From WTFY01 sp965203725 (lineage in GTDB: Bacteria > Pseudomonadota > Gammaproteobacteria > UBA4575), in contig CBDBDH010000002.1 of NCBI GenBank assembly GCA_965203725.1, positions 186,001-250,000 on the forward strand: a stretch of DNA of 64,000 nucleotides, written 5' to 3'. The notes below the pieces were generated by a model. It saw nothing but the letters and a program-made list of their open reading frames with translations, made no database searches and was not told the origin of the DNA. A program made the translations under genes and the position numbers. Numbering within the stretch: the stretch's first letter is position 1; the number at the start of each line of letters is the position of its first letter. Shown one piece after another: positions 36,357-45,658 of this stretch.

Positions 36357-37586
36357 TCAGGCGAAAAACCAGTAGCCGACGGCAATGGCGGCGGTGACCC
36401 CCGTCAGGTCCGCAAACAGGCCACAGCCGATGGCGTGTCGCACGCGCTGTATGCCAACGCTGCCGAAGTAGACGGCCAGCACGTAAAAAGTGGTTTCCGT
36501 GCTGCCCTGGATGGTCGCGGCCAGGTTGGCCGCGAACGAATCGACCCCGTAGGTGTTCATGGTTTCCAGCATCATGGCGCGGGCCCCGCTGCCCGAGAAA
36601 GGCCGCATCAGGGCCGTGGGCAGGGCGGCGACAAAGTCCGTATTCAACCCGAATGCGCCCAGCACGCCTGCAACGATGGCCAGGACATGATCCAGGACCA
36701 GGCTGGCGCGCAACACCCCGATGGCCACCAGCATGGCCACAAGATAGGGGATGATTTTCACGGCCACCTCGAAGCCCTGTTTGGCCCCGTCGATGAAGGC
36801 ATCGTACACATTGACCTTGCGCACGTAGCCCAGCGTCAGGAATGCGATGATGACCAGCAACAGCAGAAGGTTGCCGAGCAGGCTCGATCGCGCGGTCAGG
36901 CCGTCGGGGGGGCCATTCAGCAGAAAACCGAGCAGCAGCAGGATCAACAGTCCGAGTCCGGCCAGGTACGCCAGCACGGTCCTGTTGAGCAGGTTCAGGC
37001 CCTGGATGTAGGCGACCAGCATCAGGCCGGCCAGGGTCGATGCCGAGGTCGCCAGCAGAATCGGAATGAAGACGGCGGCCGGGTCCACGGATCCCTGCTG
37101 TGCACGAAACAGGAATATGGTCACGGGCAGCAGGGTCACGGATGACGTGTTCAGCACGAGGAACAGGATCTGTGCATTGCTGGCAATGGATTTACTTGGA
37201 TTGAGTTCCTGCAGATCCTGCATGGCTTTCAGGCCCAGCGGGGTGGCTGCATTGTCCAGGCCCAGCATGTTCGCCGCCATGTTCATGGTGATGGAACCGA
37301 TGGCGGGATGGCTGCTTGGCACCTCGGGCATGAGATGCCTGAACAAGGGGCGGAACACCCTTGCCAGCAGGTCCACGAAACCGGCACGTTCCGCGATGGT
37401 GAAAAACCCCAGCCACAGACAGAGCACGCCGATGAGTCCCAGTGCGATTTCAACGCTCAGTGCCGCCATGTCGAACGTGGCCTGGATCACTTGCGCGAAG
37501 ATCGCGCCGTTATCGTGCACTAAGGCCTGGTAGATGCAGCTGAGAAAGCCGGCAATGAAAAAGCTGAGCCAGATGAGGTTAAGCAT
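36357..37586 (-). CDS. Fused SpmA/SpmB-like nucleoside-recognition (Gate) membrane protein
   Basis: A 409-residue polytopic membrane protein with two nucleoside-recognition (Gate) domains in one chain. The first half resembles spore maturation protein A, with PAIGSITMNMAANMLGLDNAATP near 95-117 and NTSSVTLLP near 145. The second half resembles SpmB, with IPYLVAMLVAIGVLRAS near 280 and ATIQGSTETTFYVLAVYFGSVG near 365. Such fused forms are common in non-sporulating proteobacteria and have no proven function. Its neighbours transcribe away from or toward it, giving no operon clue. Confidence 0.85.
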   Translation of the reverse strand: MLNLIWLSFFIAGFLSCIYQALVHDNGAIFAQVIQATFDMAALSVEIALGLIGVLCLWLGFFTIAERAGFVDLLARVFRPLFRHLMPEVPSSHPAIGSITMNMAANMLGLDNAATPLGLKAMQDLQELNPSKSIASNAQILFLVLNTSSVTLLPVTIFLFRAQQGSVDPAAVFIPILLATSASTLAGLMLVAYIQGLNLLNRTVLAYLAGLGLLILLLLGFLLNGPPDGLTARSSLLGNLLLLLVIIAFLTLGYVRKVNVYDAFIDGAKQGFEVAVKIIPYLVAMLVAIGVLRASLVLDHVLAIVAGVLGAFGLNTDFVAALPTALMRPFSGSGARAMMLETMNTYGVDSFAANLAATIQGSTETTFYVLAVYFGSVGIQRVRHAIGCGLFADLTGVTAAIAVGYWFFA

Positions 37587-37811
37587 GGTGAACGCCTGGG
37601 CTTGGTTCTGCCTTGCTAGGCATGCCGCAGGCGAGGTCGGGGGCAGCAGGTCGATAGTGTGCCGGCAAATCCATTTCTAGCGTTCTCTTTGCTGTCGCTC
37701 GCCCGGTCGGGAAGCGGCAGGCGTCGAACAGGCAGAGTTTACTGGAACCGGGCTGCAAATTACATGGTTATAGGCTAAAGTGCGGTTCCCTGAAACGAGC
37801 GTTTTGAACCC

Positions 37812-38483
37812 ATGCAAACTGACTGGATTGCACCCTCGATACTGTCGGCGGATCTTGCACGTCTTGGCGAGGACGTTGCCACCGTGCTGGATGCGGGTGC
37901 GGATATCATCCATCTTGACGTGATGGACAACCACTACGTTCCAAACCTCACGTTTGGCCCGGTGGTGTGTGAGGCGCTGCGCAACTACGGCATCCAGGCG
38001 CCGATCGATGTCCACCTGATGGTCAAGCCCGTGGACCGGATCATCACCAGTTTTGCACAGGCGGGGGCGAGCTACATTACGTTCCATCCCGAGGCATCCG
38101 AGCACATCGACCGGAGCCTGCAACTGGTCCGTGACTCGGGCTGCAAGTCGGGGCTGGTGTTCAATCCGGCCACGCCCCTGGATTTGCTGGAGTACGTGAT
38201 CGAGAAAGTCGACATGGTCCTGCTGATGTCGGTCAACCCGGGGTTCGGGGGGCAGAAATTCATCCCGTCCGTCATGGACAAAATCCGCGCCGCCAGGGAA
38301 TTGCTGGACCGTTCGGGCCTTGCCATTCGCCTGGAAGTGGATGGGGGAGTGAAAGTGGACAACATCGCCGAGATCAAGTCGGCGGGGGCGGATACCTTCG
38401 TGGCCGGCTCTGCGATCTTCGGTGCGCCCGATTATGCGCACACCATTTCAGAAATGCGCAAGCAACTGGCAGGCGTGGAATAA
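37812..38483 (+). CDS. rpe: Ribulose-phosphate 3-epimerase
   Basis: Rpe interconverts ribulose-5- and xylulose-5-phosphate in the pentose-phosphate and Calvin cycles. The 223-residue TIM barrel shows IAPSILSADLARLGEDV, IHLDVMDNHYVPNLTFGP with metal ligands, DVHLMVKPVDR, MSVNPGFGGQKFIP near residue 142 and the phosphate loop VDGGVKVDN. It lies 45 bases before trpE; the phosphoglycolate phosphatase gene (gph) often found between rpe and trpE is absent. Confidence 0.97.
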   Translation: MQTDWIAPSILSADLARLGEDVATVLDAGADIIHLDVMDNHYVPNLTFGPVVCEALRNYGIQAPIDVHLMVKPVDRIITSFAQAGASYITFHPEASEHIDRSLQLVRDSGCKSGLVFNPATPLDLLEYVIEKVDMVLLMSVNPGFGGQKFIPSVMDKIRAARELLDRSGLAIRLEVDGGVKVDNIAEIKSAGADTFVAGSAIFGAPDYAHTISEMRKQLAGVE

Positions 38484-38528
38484 GCCTGCCTGACTTTCAA
38501 GACCCTCAACAGACACCATGGAGATGAC

Positions 38529-39995
38529 GTGCAACTCACCGAGTTTGAGGCGCTGAAAAAGCAGGGCTATACCCATATCCCGCTGCTGAGGGAAGTCCTC
38601 GCCGATCTCTATACACCTTTAAGCGCCTACCTGAAGCTGGCCAACCGGCCGTTCACCTACCTGTTCGAATCCGTTCAGGGGGGAGAAAACTGGGGGCGGT
38701 ATTCCGTCATCGGCCTGTCGTGCAACGAGCGCATCAAGATTTCCGGGGAAGAGATCCTGCACGAGCGGGACGGCCGCCCTGAAGAATCGACACGGAACCC
38801 GGACCCGCTCAGCTGGATACGCGAGTTCAAGCGGCAGTTTCGCGTGCCGGACATTCCCGAGCTGCCCCGCTTTACCGGGGGTCTGGTGGGGTACTTCGGC
38901 TACGACACGGTCAAGTATATCGAGCCCCGGCTGGCCGGCATCACCAAGCCCGATACCCTGAAGACGCCCGATATTTTCCTGATGGTGTCCAGGGAGCTGG
39001 TGGTCTTCGACAACCTGGGCGGCAGGGTGTTCCTGATCGTGCATGCGGACCCGGGCGACGAGCAGGCTTTCCAGAAGGGCCAGAAGCGCCTGGATGAGCT
39101 GATACGGACCTTGCGGGAACCCGTGCCCGTTCCGGCGGGAACCTGCAGCCAGAGGCAGCCGGTAAACTTTACTTCGGAATTTCCGGAAAGCGCCTTCAAG
39201 CAGGCGGTGGAACGCACGCGCGAATACATTCGTGCGGGAGACGTCATGCAGGTCGTGCTGTCACAACGGCAAAGCACGGTCTTCGAGGACCCGCCGATCA
39301 ATCTGTACCGGGGCTTGCGCAGCCTCAATCCCTCTCCCTACATGTACTACCTGGACATGGGCGATTTCCAGATCGTAGGCTCCTCCCCCGAGGTCCTGGT
39401 GCGCCTTGAGGAGGGCGAGATCACGGTGCGGCCTATTGCAGGAACAAGGCCGAGAGGAAAAGGCCACGATCATGACAGGAGGGTAGAGCAGGAACTGTTG
39501 CAGGACCCCAAGGAACTGGCCGAGCACCTGATGCTGATCGACCTCGGGCGCAATGATGTCGGCAAGGTCGCGGATACCGGTTCGGTAACCCTGACGGAAA
39601 AAATGATCGTCGAACGCTATTCGCATGTCATGCACATCGTTTCGAATGTCACCGGGAAACTGAAAGAGCCGTTTGATGCGATCGATGTGATCCGCGCGGT
39701 ATTCCCGGCGGGCACGGTCAGCGGTGCACCCAAAATCCGCGCGATGGAAATCGTCAATGAGTTTGAACCCGTGAAAAGAGGCATCTACTCCGGGGCGGTT
39801 GGCTACATCGCCTGGGACGGGAATATGGATACCGCGATCGCAATCCGCACTGCAGTGATCAAGGATCAGAAACTTTACATTCAGGCAGGGGCGGGAATCG
39901 TGCATGACTCGGTACCTGAAAATGAATGGGATGAAACGAACAACAAGGCAGGCGCCCTGATGAGGGCTGCGCAAATTGCGAAATCGATCGTTTGA
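38529..39995 (+). CDS. trpE: Anthranilate synthase component I
   Basis: TrpE converts chorismate to anthranilate using ammonia from TrpG. The 488-residue protein has the N-terminal Trp-feedback region (VQGGENWGRYSVIG near 51), and the chorismate-binding core VRPIAGTRPRGKGHDHDRR near 305, LMLIDLGRNDVGKV near 335 and VFPAGTVSGAPKIRAMEI near 395. The start is GTG, preceded by GGAGATGAC. I did not find a Trp-rich leader peptide in the 45 bases after rpe. Confidence 0.97.
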   Translation: MQLTEFEALKKQGYTHIPLLREVLADLYTPLSAYLKLANRPFTYLFESVQGGENWGRYSVIGLSCNERIKISGEEILHERDGRPEESTRNPDPLSWIREFKRQFRVPDIPELPRFTGGLVGYFGYDTVKYIEPRLAGITKPDTLKTPDIFLMVSRELVVFDNLGGRVFLIVHADPGDEQAFQKGQKRLDELIRTLREPVPVPAGTCSQRQPVNFTSEFPESAFKQAVERTREYIRAGDVMQVVLSQRQSTVFEDPPINLYRGLRSLNPSPYMYYLDMGDFQIVGSSPEVLVRLEEGEITVRPIAGTRPRGKGHDHDRRVEQELLQDPKELAEHLMLIDLGRNDVGKVADTGSVTLTEKMIVERYSHVMHIVSNVTGKLKEPFDAIDVIRAVFPAGTVSGAPKIRAMEIVNEFEPVKRGIYSGAVGYIAWDGNMDTAIAIRTAVIKDQKLYIQAGAGIVHDSVPENEWDETNNKAGALMRAAQIAKSIV

Positions 39996-40026
39996 GTCCG
40001 GCCATTGCGTATAATCCGAAGCTGTC

Positions 40027-40611
40027 ATGATATTGATGATCGACAACTATGATTCCTTTACCTATAACCTGGTGCAGTATCTGGGAGAAATTGGTGAAGA
40101 CGTCAAGGTGGTGCGCAATGACCAGATCGGCGTTGAGGACATCAAGACGATGCGCCCGGACCACATCGTCATTTCACCCGGCCCCTGTACCCCCAACGAG
40201 GCGGGAATTTCGATGAACGCCATCGCCTCGCTGGCGGAAAAGATTCCGATCCTCGGCGTTTGCCTGGGGCACCAAAGCATCGGGCAGGTCTACGGCGGGA
40301 AAATCATCCGGGCACGCGAAGTGATGCATGGCAAGACTTCCAGGGTCTACCATAACGGCACCCATGTCTTTGCAAGCTGCGACAACCCGTTCACGGCCAC
40401 CCGTTACCATTCCCTGGTGATTGAAAAAACGAGCGTGCCCGAATGCCTGGAGGTCACGGCATGGACGCAGACCGAGTCGGGGGACATCGACGAAATCATG
40501 GGCGTGCGTCACAAGGAGTACGCCGTGGAGGGCGTGCAGTTTCACCCGGAATCCATCCTGACCGACTTTGGCCATCACCTGTTGACGAACTTCATCCACC
40601 AGAACCGATGA
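40027..40611 (+). CDS. trpG: Anthranilate synthase component II (glutamine amidotransferase)
   Basis: A class I glutamine amidotransferase of 194 residues that feeds ammonia to TrpE. It shows MIDNYDSFTYNLVQYLGE, the oxyanion ISPGPCTPNEAGIS, the nucleophile Cys in ILGVCLGHQSIGQ near residue 80, and the His-Glu pair in VQFHPESIL near 174. It may also serve as PabA for folate synthesis, as this family often does. It ends two bases before the trpD start. Confidence 0.97.
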   Translation: MILMIDNYDSFTYNLVQYLGEIGEDVKVVRNDQIGVEDIKTMRPDHIVISPGPCTPNEAGISMNAIASLAEKIPILGVCLGHQSIGQVYGGKIIRAREVMHGKTSRVYHNGTHVFASCDNPFTATRYHSLVIEKTSVPECLEVTAWTQTESGDIDEIMGVRHKEYAVEGVQFHPESILTDFGHHLLTNFIHQNR

Positions 40612-40612
40612 G

Positions 40613-41644
40613 ATGAGCACGCAAGCCTCGACGATCCAGCAAGTCCTGCCGAGCGTAATCGAGGAGCAGGACCTGGCTGAGGAACAAATGAGCGCCGTGA
40701 TGCGCGAGATCATGTCCGGCAAGACCAGCCCCGCCCAGATGGCGGCCTTCCTGACCGCCCTGCGCATGAAAGGCGAGACCGTGACGGAGCTGTCCGCAGC
40801 GGCCTCCGTGATGCGTGAGCTTTCCACCCGGGTGGAGGTGTCTGCGGACTTCCTGGTGGACACCTGCGGTACCGGAGGGGATGCAAAGGGGACCTTCAAC
40901 ATCTCCACGGCCGCGGCATTTGCCGTGGCCGCCGCGGGCGGTTCGGTGGCCAAGCATGGCAACCGCTCGGTATCGAGCAAAAGCGGCAGTGCGGACGTGC
41001 TGGAGACTGCGGGTGTCAATCTGGAACTGACGCCCGGGCAGGTGGCGCAGTGCATCGAGGAGCTCGGTGTCGGGTTCCTGTTCGCACCCGCGCACCACAG
41101 CGCCATGAAACATGCAGTGGGCGTGCGCAGGGACCTGGGGGTGCGCACGATGTTCAATCTGCTGGGTCCTTTAACCAACCCGGCCGGTGCACCCAACCAG
41201 CTGCTGGGGGTGTTTGCGGGCCAGTGGGTCAAGCCGCTGGCACAGGTGCTGCACCGGCTTGGAAGCCAGCATGTGCTCGTCGTGCATGCCGAAGACGGCC
41301 TGGATGAAATCAGCATCAGCGGCGAAACGGAAGTGGCGGAATTGAAGGCCGGGGAGGTGACCCGCTACCGGATTTCGGCAGCGCAATTCGGTATTGACCC
41401 GTGCAGTCTGGACGATCTCAGGGTACGGGATTCACAGCAAAGCCTGTCCATGGTGAAGGCGGCTCTCAGCGGCAAGGTGAATGCCGCGGCTGAAATCGTC
41501 AGGCTCAATGCAGGCGCGGCGCTGTATGCATGCGACAGGGCGTGGACCCTGGAAGAAGGGGTGGAGATGGCGGCCTCGGTATTGTCCAGCGGGGCGGCCT
41601 GGAAAAAATTCCAGCAGTATGTGGAATACACGAACGATGTCTGA
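40613..41644 (+). CDS. trpD: Anthranilate phosphoribosyltransferase
   Basis: TrpD transfers phosphoribose from PRPP to anthranilate. The 343-residue protein has the family's PRPP site DTCGTGGDAKGTFNISTAAAF near residue 84, the conserved KHGNRSVSSKSGSADVLE near 108, and FLFAPAHHSAMKH near 155 followed by RTMFNLLGPLTNPA. It begins one base after the trpG stop codon (ATG within TGAGATG), so translation is coupled. Confidence 0.98.
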   Translation: MSTQASTIQQVLPSVIEEQDLAEEQMSAVMREIMSGKTSPAQMAAFLTALRMKGETVTELSAAASVMRELSTRVEVSADFLVDTCGTGGDAKGTFNISTAAAFAVAAAGGSVAKHGNRSVSSKSGSADVLETAGVNLELTPGQVAQCIEELGVGFLFAPAHHSAMKHAVGVRRDLGVRTMFNLLGPLTNPAGAPNQLLGVFAGQWVKPLAQVLHRLGSQHVLVVHAEDGLDEISISGETEVAELKAGEVTRYRISAAQFGIDPCSLDDLRVRDSQQSLSMVKAALSGKVNAAAEIVRLNAGAALYACDRAWTLEEGVEMAASVLSSGAAWKKFQQYVEYTNDV

Positions 41645-41646
41645 GA

Positions 41647-42444
41647 ATGCCTGAGCAGCCCGAAATCCTTGCAAAGATCATCGCACACAAGAAAGATGAA
41701 CTGGTAGAGCGCAAAAGGCACATTTCCGAGCAGAACATGCAGGAGTGGGCCAGGGAGGCCCCGGCATCCAGGGGATTCGAGTCCGCCTTGCGGGCCGCGC
41801 AACAGGCCAAGCGCCCGGGGGTGATCGCGGAAATCAAACGCGCGTCTCCCAGTCGCGGCATCCTGAGAGAGGATTTCGATCCCATGCGGATTGCAGCCAG
41901 TTACCAGATGCATGGTGCCACCTGTATTTCCGTGCTGACCGACGGACACTTCTTCAAGGGTTCCTGCGCCATCCTTGAACTGGCCCGCAAGACCTGCCAC
42001 TTGCCGATCCTGCGCAAGGACTTCATCATCGACCGCTACCAGGTGTATGAGACCCGCGCAGTCGATGCCGACTGCGTGCTGTTGATTGCCGCGGTCCTGG
42101 AGGACGGGGAACTGGCGGAACTGAACGACCTGGCCAGGGAGTTACGCCTGGATGTGCTGATTGAGGTGCACAGCCGGGAAGAACTGGAACGTGTGCTTGC
42201 GATGGAGCCGAGCCTGCTGGGAATCAACAATCGAGACCTGAACAGTTTCGAGACCACCCTGGACACTACCTTGGAACTGCTGCCTGAAATTCCGGCTTCC
42301 TGTCACGTCGTCACTGAAAGCGGGATCCACACAAGGGAAGATATTGCCCTCATGACGGGGAAAGGGGTCAACTCTTTTCTGGTGGGTGAGGCTTTCATGG
42401 TTGCCGAGGCCCCCGGTGCAAAACTGAGGGAACTGTTTTTCTAG
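41647..42444 (+). CDS. trpC: Indole-3-glycerol phosphate synthase
   Basis: TrpC closes the indole ring from carboxyphenylaminodeoxyribulose phosphate. The 265-residue barrel has ILAKIIAHKKDELVERK, VIAEIKRASPSRGILRE with the catalytic Lys near residue 61, ISVLTDGHFFKGS, LRKDFIIDRYQVYE and GINNRDLNSFETTL near 195. It starts at the ATG two bases after trpD. It is monofunctional, with no TrpF fusion, and trpF, trpB and trpA are not in the window. Confidence 0.97.
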   Translation: MPEQPEILAKIIAHKKDELVERKRHISEQNMQEWAREAPASRGFESALRAAQQAKRPGVIAEIKRASPSRGILREDFDPMRIAASYQMHGATCISVLTDGHFFKGSCAILELARKTCHLPILRKDFIIDRYQVYETRAVDADCVLLIAAVLEDGELAELNDLARELRLDVLIEVHSREELERVLAMEPSLLGINNRDLNSFETTLDTTLELLPEIPASCHVVTESGIHTREDIALMTGKGVNSFLVGEAFMVAEAPGAKLRELFF

Positions 42445-42616
42445 AAACGTGGCATCTTTTGACGATTCGTTTGCCTGGTTCCCGGCAAGTTCCGGACCCT
42501 TCCGGATACTGGACTCGCCCCTGCCGCCTTCCGAGGAGAAGAATCAGCTGCAAGTGCTTTAAGTCCGCTTCAAGTTGGTAAGATGATGCCAGGGAAATAT
42601 CGGATGTAGGGTACAT

Positions 42617-43627
42617 ATGCGGGCCATGGTGTTGAATGCTGTCGGGCAGCCCCTTGAGCAGGTTGACTTGCCGATACCCCAACCCGGGGCAAAAGAAGTG
42701 CTGGTCAAGGTGTTGGCATGTGGTGTCTGCAGGACAGATCTGCACCTGGTGGACGGTGAGTTGCCGGATGTGCATACACCGATCATTCCCGGGCATGAAA
42801 TCGTCGGGGAAGTTATCAGTGCCGGGGCCGGCGCGTCGTCGGAGTTGATCGGCAGTCTGGTCGGAATCCCGTGGCTTGGGTGGACCTGCGGGGATTGCCG
42901 GTTTTGTCAAATGGACAGGGAAAACTTGTGTGATCAGGCGCGGTTCACCGGCTACCAGCTGGATGGCGGGTATTGTGATTATACGCTTGCAGATTACCGG
43001 TATTGTATTCCCATCGTTCGTGGGAGCAGTGCTGTCGAGATCGCGCCGCTGCTGTGCGCAGGACTGATTGGCTACCGATGCCTGAAAGTTGCGGATACGT
43101 TGTGCCGGCAAAACCGAAAGATCGGCTTGTTTGGTTTCGGTGCAGCAGCCCATATCCTTGCACAGGTCATTGTTCACCGCGGCAGCGATTTTTATGCATT
43201 CACGCGACCGGGCGATCTGGATGCACAGCAGTTTGCAGATCAGCTGGGTGCGGCTTGGTCAGGGGGCTCGGACCAGACCCTGCCGGAGGTGCTGGACAGC
43301 GCCATTGTTTTTGCACCCGTGGGAGATCTGGTCCCGCAGGCCTTGCGCAGTCTGCGCAAAGGCGGTGCAGTGGTGTGTGGCGGGATCCACATGAGCACTA
43401 TCCCGTCCTTTCCCTATGCAGCTCTTTGGGGTGAGCGCCAGATCAGTTCGGTGGCAAACCTGACGAGACAGGATGGAATAGAGTTTTTCGAGTCTGTCGG
43501 ACAAATGCCGGTGCGCACGCATGTCCATTCATACCCCCTGACAGAAGCCAATCAGGCGCTGGACGACTTGCGTTGCGGGAAACTGAACGGTGCCGCCGTA
43601 TTACTTGTTCAGGAAAACGATACATGA
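42617..43627 (+). CDS. Zinc-dependent alcohol dehydrogenase
   Basis: A 336-residue medium-chain dehydrogenase. Catalytic zinc ligands are Cys38 (ACGVCRTDLH) and His60-Glu61 (PGHEIVGEV). The structural zinc is held by Cys91, Cys94, Cys97 and Cys105. The Rossmann site GLFGFGAAAHILAQ follows LLCAGLIGYR. It resembles the AdhA/AdhP-like group acting on primary alcohols, but substrate is uncertain. AGGG lies upstream of the ATG. It stands alone after trpC with a 172-base gap that contains a small hairpin (TCCGG/CCGGA near 42492) without a T-run. Confidence 0.9.
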   Translation: MRAMVLNAVGQPLEQVDLPIPQPGAKEVLVKVLACGVCRTDLHLVDGELPDVHTPIIPGHEIVGEVISAGAGASSELIGSLVGIPWLGWTCGDCRFCQMDRENLCDQARFTGYQLDGGYCDYTLADYRYCIPIVRGSSAVEIAPLLCAGLIGYRCLKVADTLCRQNRKIGLFGFGAAAHILAQVIVHRGSDFYAFTRPGDLDAQQFADQLGAAWSGGSDQTLPEVLDSAIVFAPVGDLVPQALRSLRKGGAVVCGGIHMSTIPSFPYAALWGERQISSVANLTRQDGIEFFESVGQMPVRTHVHSYPLTEANQALDDLRCGKLNGAAVLLVQENDT

Positions 43628-43759
43628 CCCGCCAGGCCATGCATGTTGATGGACAGAAGCACGATCGAAGTACAAAGGGCAGCGGCCTGCTTTTTTTGTG
43701 CGGTATCCCGGGTTAAGCTCATGGAACGGTCACTTTCGAAATAACGTTGCATACCTGCC

Positions 43760-44302
43760 ATGGAAGCCATACTTGAAAAACTGCATCAGGATCATATCAA
43801 TTTCGACAGGCTTCTGAATGTCCTGGAAGGGCAGCTTCATCTGCTGGAAGACTGTGAGGTGTCGGATCTCGATACTGCTTTGGATGCAGTCAGGTATATG
43901 AAGGAATATCCTGATTATGTGCATCACCCGATGGAGAACACCATTTTTGAATACTTTCTGGAACATTATGATCACACGCACGAGCACATACAGGGCCTGC
44001 TTGTTGAACACGATGACATGCCCCTGCTGACTGACAGGCTTTTTGAAGCCCTGCAGAATGCCCTGGCAGGGTTTCCCCAGGAAAGGGAAGAGCTTTGCAC
44101 GATTTTGGGAGAATACATTTCCGTACAAAGAAAGCATATTGACCGTGAGGAGGCCCACGTGTATCCCATGCTGAATTCCAGACTCGACAAAAAGGATTGG
44201 CAGCAAATTGATCGCGCCATAGCTGAGGTTGAAGACCCGCTGTTCGGGAAGGATGTCCACGAATCCTATCAAAAACTGCTTGCACAGATCATGAGCCAAT
44301 AG
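43760..44302 (+). CDS. Hemerythrin-like domain protein
   Basis: A 180-residue four-helix protein with the hemerythrin ligand pattern: LHQDHINFDRLL near residue 8, DYVHHPMENTIFEYF near 52, HEHIQGLLVEHDDM near 74, and HIDREEAHVYPML near 125, giving several His and Glu for a di-iron site. Such proteins bind oxygen or NO or repair iron centres; the role here is not known. It follows the alcohol dehydrogenase and precedes OsmC, suggesting a stress or redox cluster, though the gaps are over 100 bases. Confidence 0.88.
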   Translation: MEAILEKLHQDHINFDRLLNVLEGQLHLLEDCEVSDLDTALDAVRYMKEYPDYVHHPMENTIFEYFLEHYDHTHEHIQGLLVEHDDMPLLTDRLFEALQNALAGFPQEREELCTILGEYISVQRKHIDREEAHVYPMLNSRLDKKDWQQIDRAIAEVEDPLFGKDVHESYQKLLAQIMSQ

Positions 44303-44416
44303 AGCGTTGCGGGTTTCATGCCATCGGTTTCTTTTGGCAGGCCCGCCGCATGCAGCCAGGGCAGATTCAAGCAGGTAATTTCCATGTTTTTGTGAGTAAG
44401 CAGGCAGGCAAGAAAA

Positions 44417-44830
44417 GTGAAGGTACGAGTAAGATGGACTGACCACATGAGGTTCGAGGCCGAAACCGGCAGCGGACATACGGTTGTCATGGACGGCCCT
44501 CCTGATCATGGTGGTCAAAACCTGGCGGCACGCCCGATGGAAATGATACTCGTGGGCATGGGCGGGTGCAGTGCTTTCGACGTGGTGCACACCCTCAAGA
44601 AGGCAAGACAGCCCGTAGAGAACTGTGAAGTCGAGCTGCATGCAGAGCGGGCAGATGCAGTCCCTGCGGTCTTTACCAAAATACACCTGCACTTCATTGT
44701 TGCCGGGCCAGGTCTGGATCACCGGCGCGTCAACCGGGCAGTAACGTTGTCCGTTGAGAAGTACTGCTCGGTGATCATGATGTTACGCGACAGCGTTGAC
44801 ATCACCTTCGACTATGAAGTCCTTGCGTAA
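44417..44830 (+). CDS. OsmC family peroxidase-like protein
   Basis: A 137-residue OsmC/Ohr-fold protein closest to the YhfA type. The two reactive cysteines appear in VGMGGCSAFDVVHTL near residue 53 and EKYCSVIMML near 117. The family reduces organic hydroperoxides or has a related thiol role. The GTG start, giving MKVRVRWTDHMRF, matches family N-termini and no ATG fits. It ends nine bases before the speD start. Confidence 0.9.
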   Translation: MKVRVRWTDHMRFEAETGSGHTVVMDGPPDHGGQNLAARPMEMILVGMGGCSAFDVVHTLKKARQPVENCEVELHAERADAVPAVFTKIHLHFIVAGPGLDHRRVNRAVTLSVEKYCSVIMMLRDSVDITFDYEVLA

Positions 44831-44839
44831 GCTGGTGGT

Positions 44840-45658
44840 GTGAAGTCGTACATGAACACGGATCACACAAAAATCAAACTTCATGGCTTTAACAATCTGA
44901 CTAAAACCCTGAGTGTCAACTTTTACAATATCCGTTATGCGCACACCCTGGCGGACCGGCGAGACTACCTGCGGCATATCGATGAGGCTTACAGCTCAGA
45001 ACGTCTGCAGCAGGCACTGTGTGAGGTGGTAGACATTATTGGCGCTGATATCCTGAACATGTCGGCGTACGACTACGAGCCTCGCGGCTCCAGCGTTGCC
45101 TGCCTGGTCGCAGAAGAACCCGTGTTGCCTGGCACAGCCTTGCATGCGGGGAACCAGCGTGTCGGCATGCAGCAGTCCACGGTCGCACATCTGGACAAGA
45201 GCCATGTGACCGCACACACGTACCCCGAAAGTCACCCGGATGACGGCATTCATACGATCCGTGTTGACCTGGACATATCCACTTGCGGCGAGGTGTCACC
45301 GCTGAACGCACTGGACTATCTCATGGAAGCCTTCAACGAGGACATCGTTGTTCTGGATTACCGGGTTCGCGGCTTCACCCGGGATGTCCTCGGACAAAAA
45401 CACTACACCGACCATGAAATTGCATCCATCCAGGACTTTTTGCCTGAGAACGCCAAGCGCCACTACCAGATGACTGATACCAATGTAGTGCGGACAAACA
45501 CCTTCCACACCCGGATGAAGCGGCTTGACTTCAGGCTAGGCGATTACTTGTTTGGGGGTGGCACACACGGATTCCAGAAGGATGAACTGGATGCCCTGGA
45601 ACTGCGGTTGAGAAAAGAGATGGATGAAATTTACTTCGGGGCGGGTCGCCTCGAGTAA
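44840..45658 (+). CDS. speD: S-adenosylmethionine decarboxylase proenzyme
   Basis: SpeD decarboxylates SAM to supply aminopropyl groups for spermidine. The 272-residue protein aligns with the E. coli type: LHGFNNLTKTLSVNFYNI, self-cleavage site VVAHLDKSH-like STVAHLDKSHVTAHTYPESHP where Ser becomes pyruvoyl, STCGEVSPLNALDYL, and DYRVRGFTRDVLGQKHY. Start is GTG at 44840 or ATG four codons later. No spermidine synthase gene is adjacent. It ends exactly where the coq7 stop begins on the other strand. Confidence 0.96.
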   Translation: MKSYMNTDHTKIKLHGFNNLTKTLSVNFYNIRYAHTLADRRDYLRHIDEAYSSERLQQALCEVVDIIGADILNMSAYDYEPRGSSVACLVAEEPVLPGTALHAGNQRVGMQQSTVAHLDKSHVTAHTYPESHPDDGIHTIRVDLDISTCGEVSPLNALDYLMEAFNEDIVVLDYRVRGFTRDVLGQKHYTDHEIASIQDFLPENAKRHYQMTDTNVVRTNTFHTRMKRLDFRLGDYLFGGGTHGFQKDELDALELRLRKEMDEIYFGAGRLE

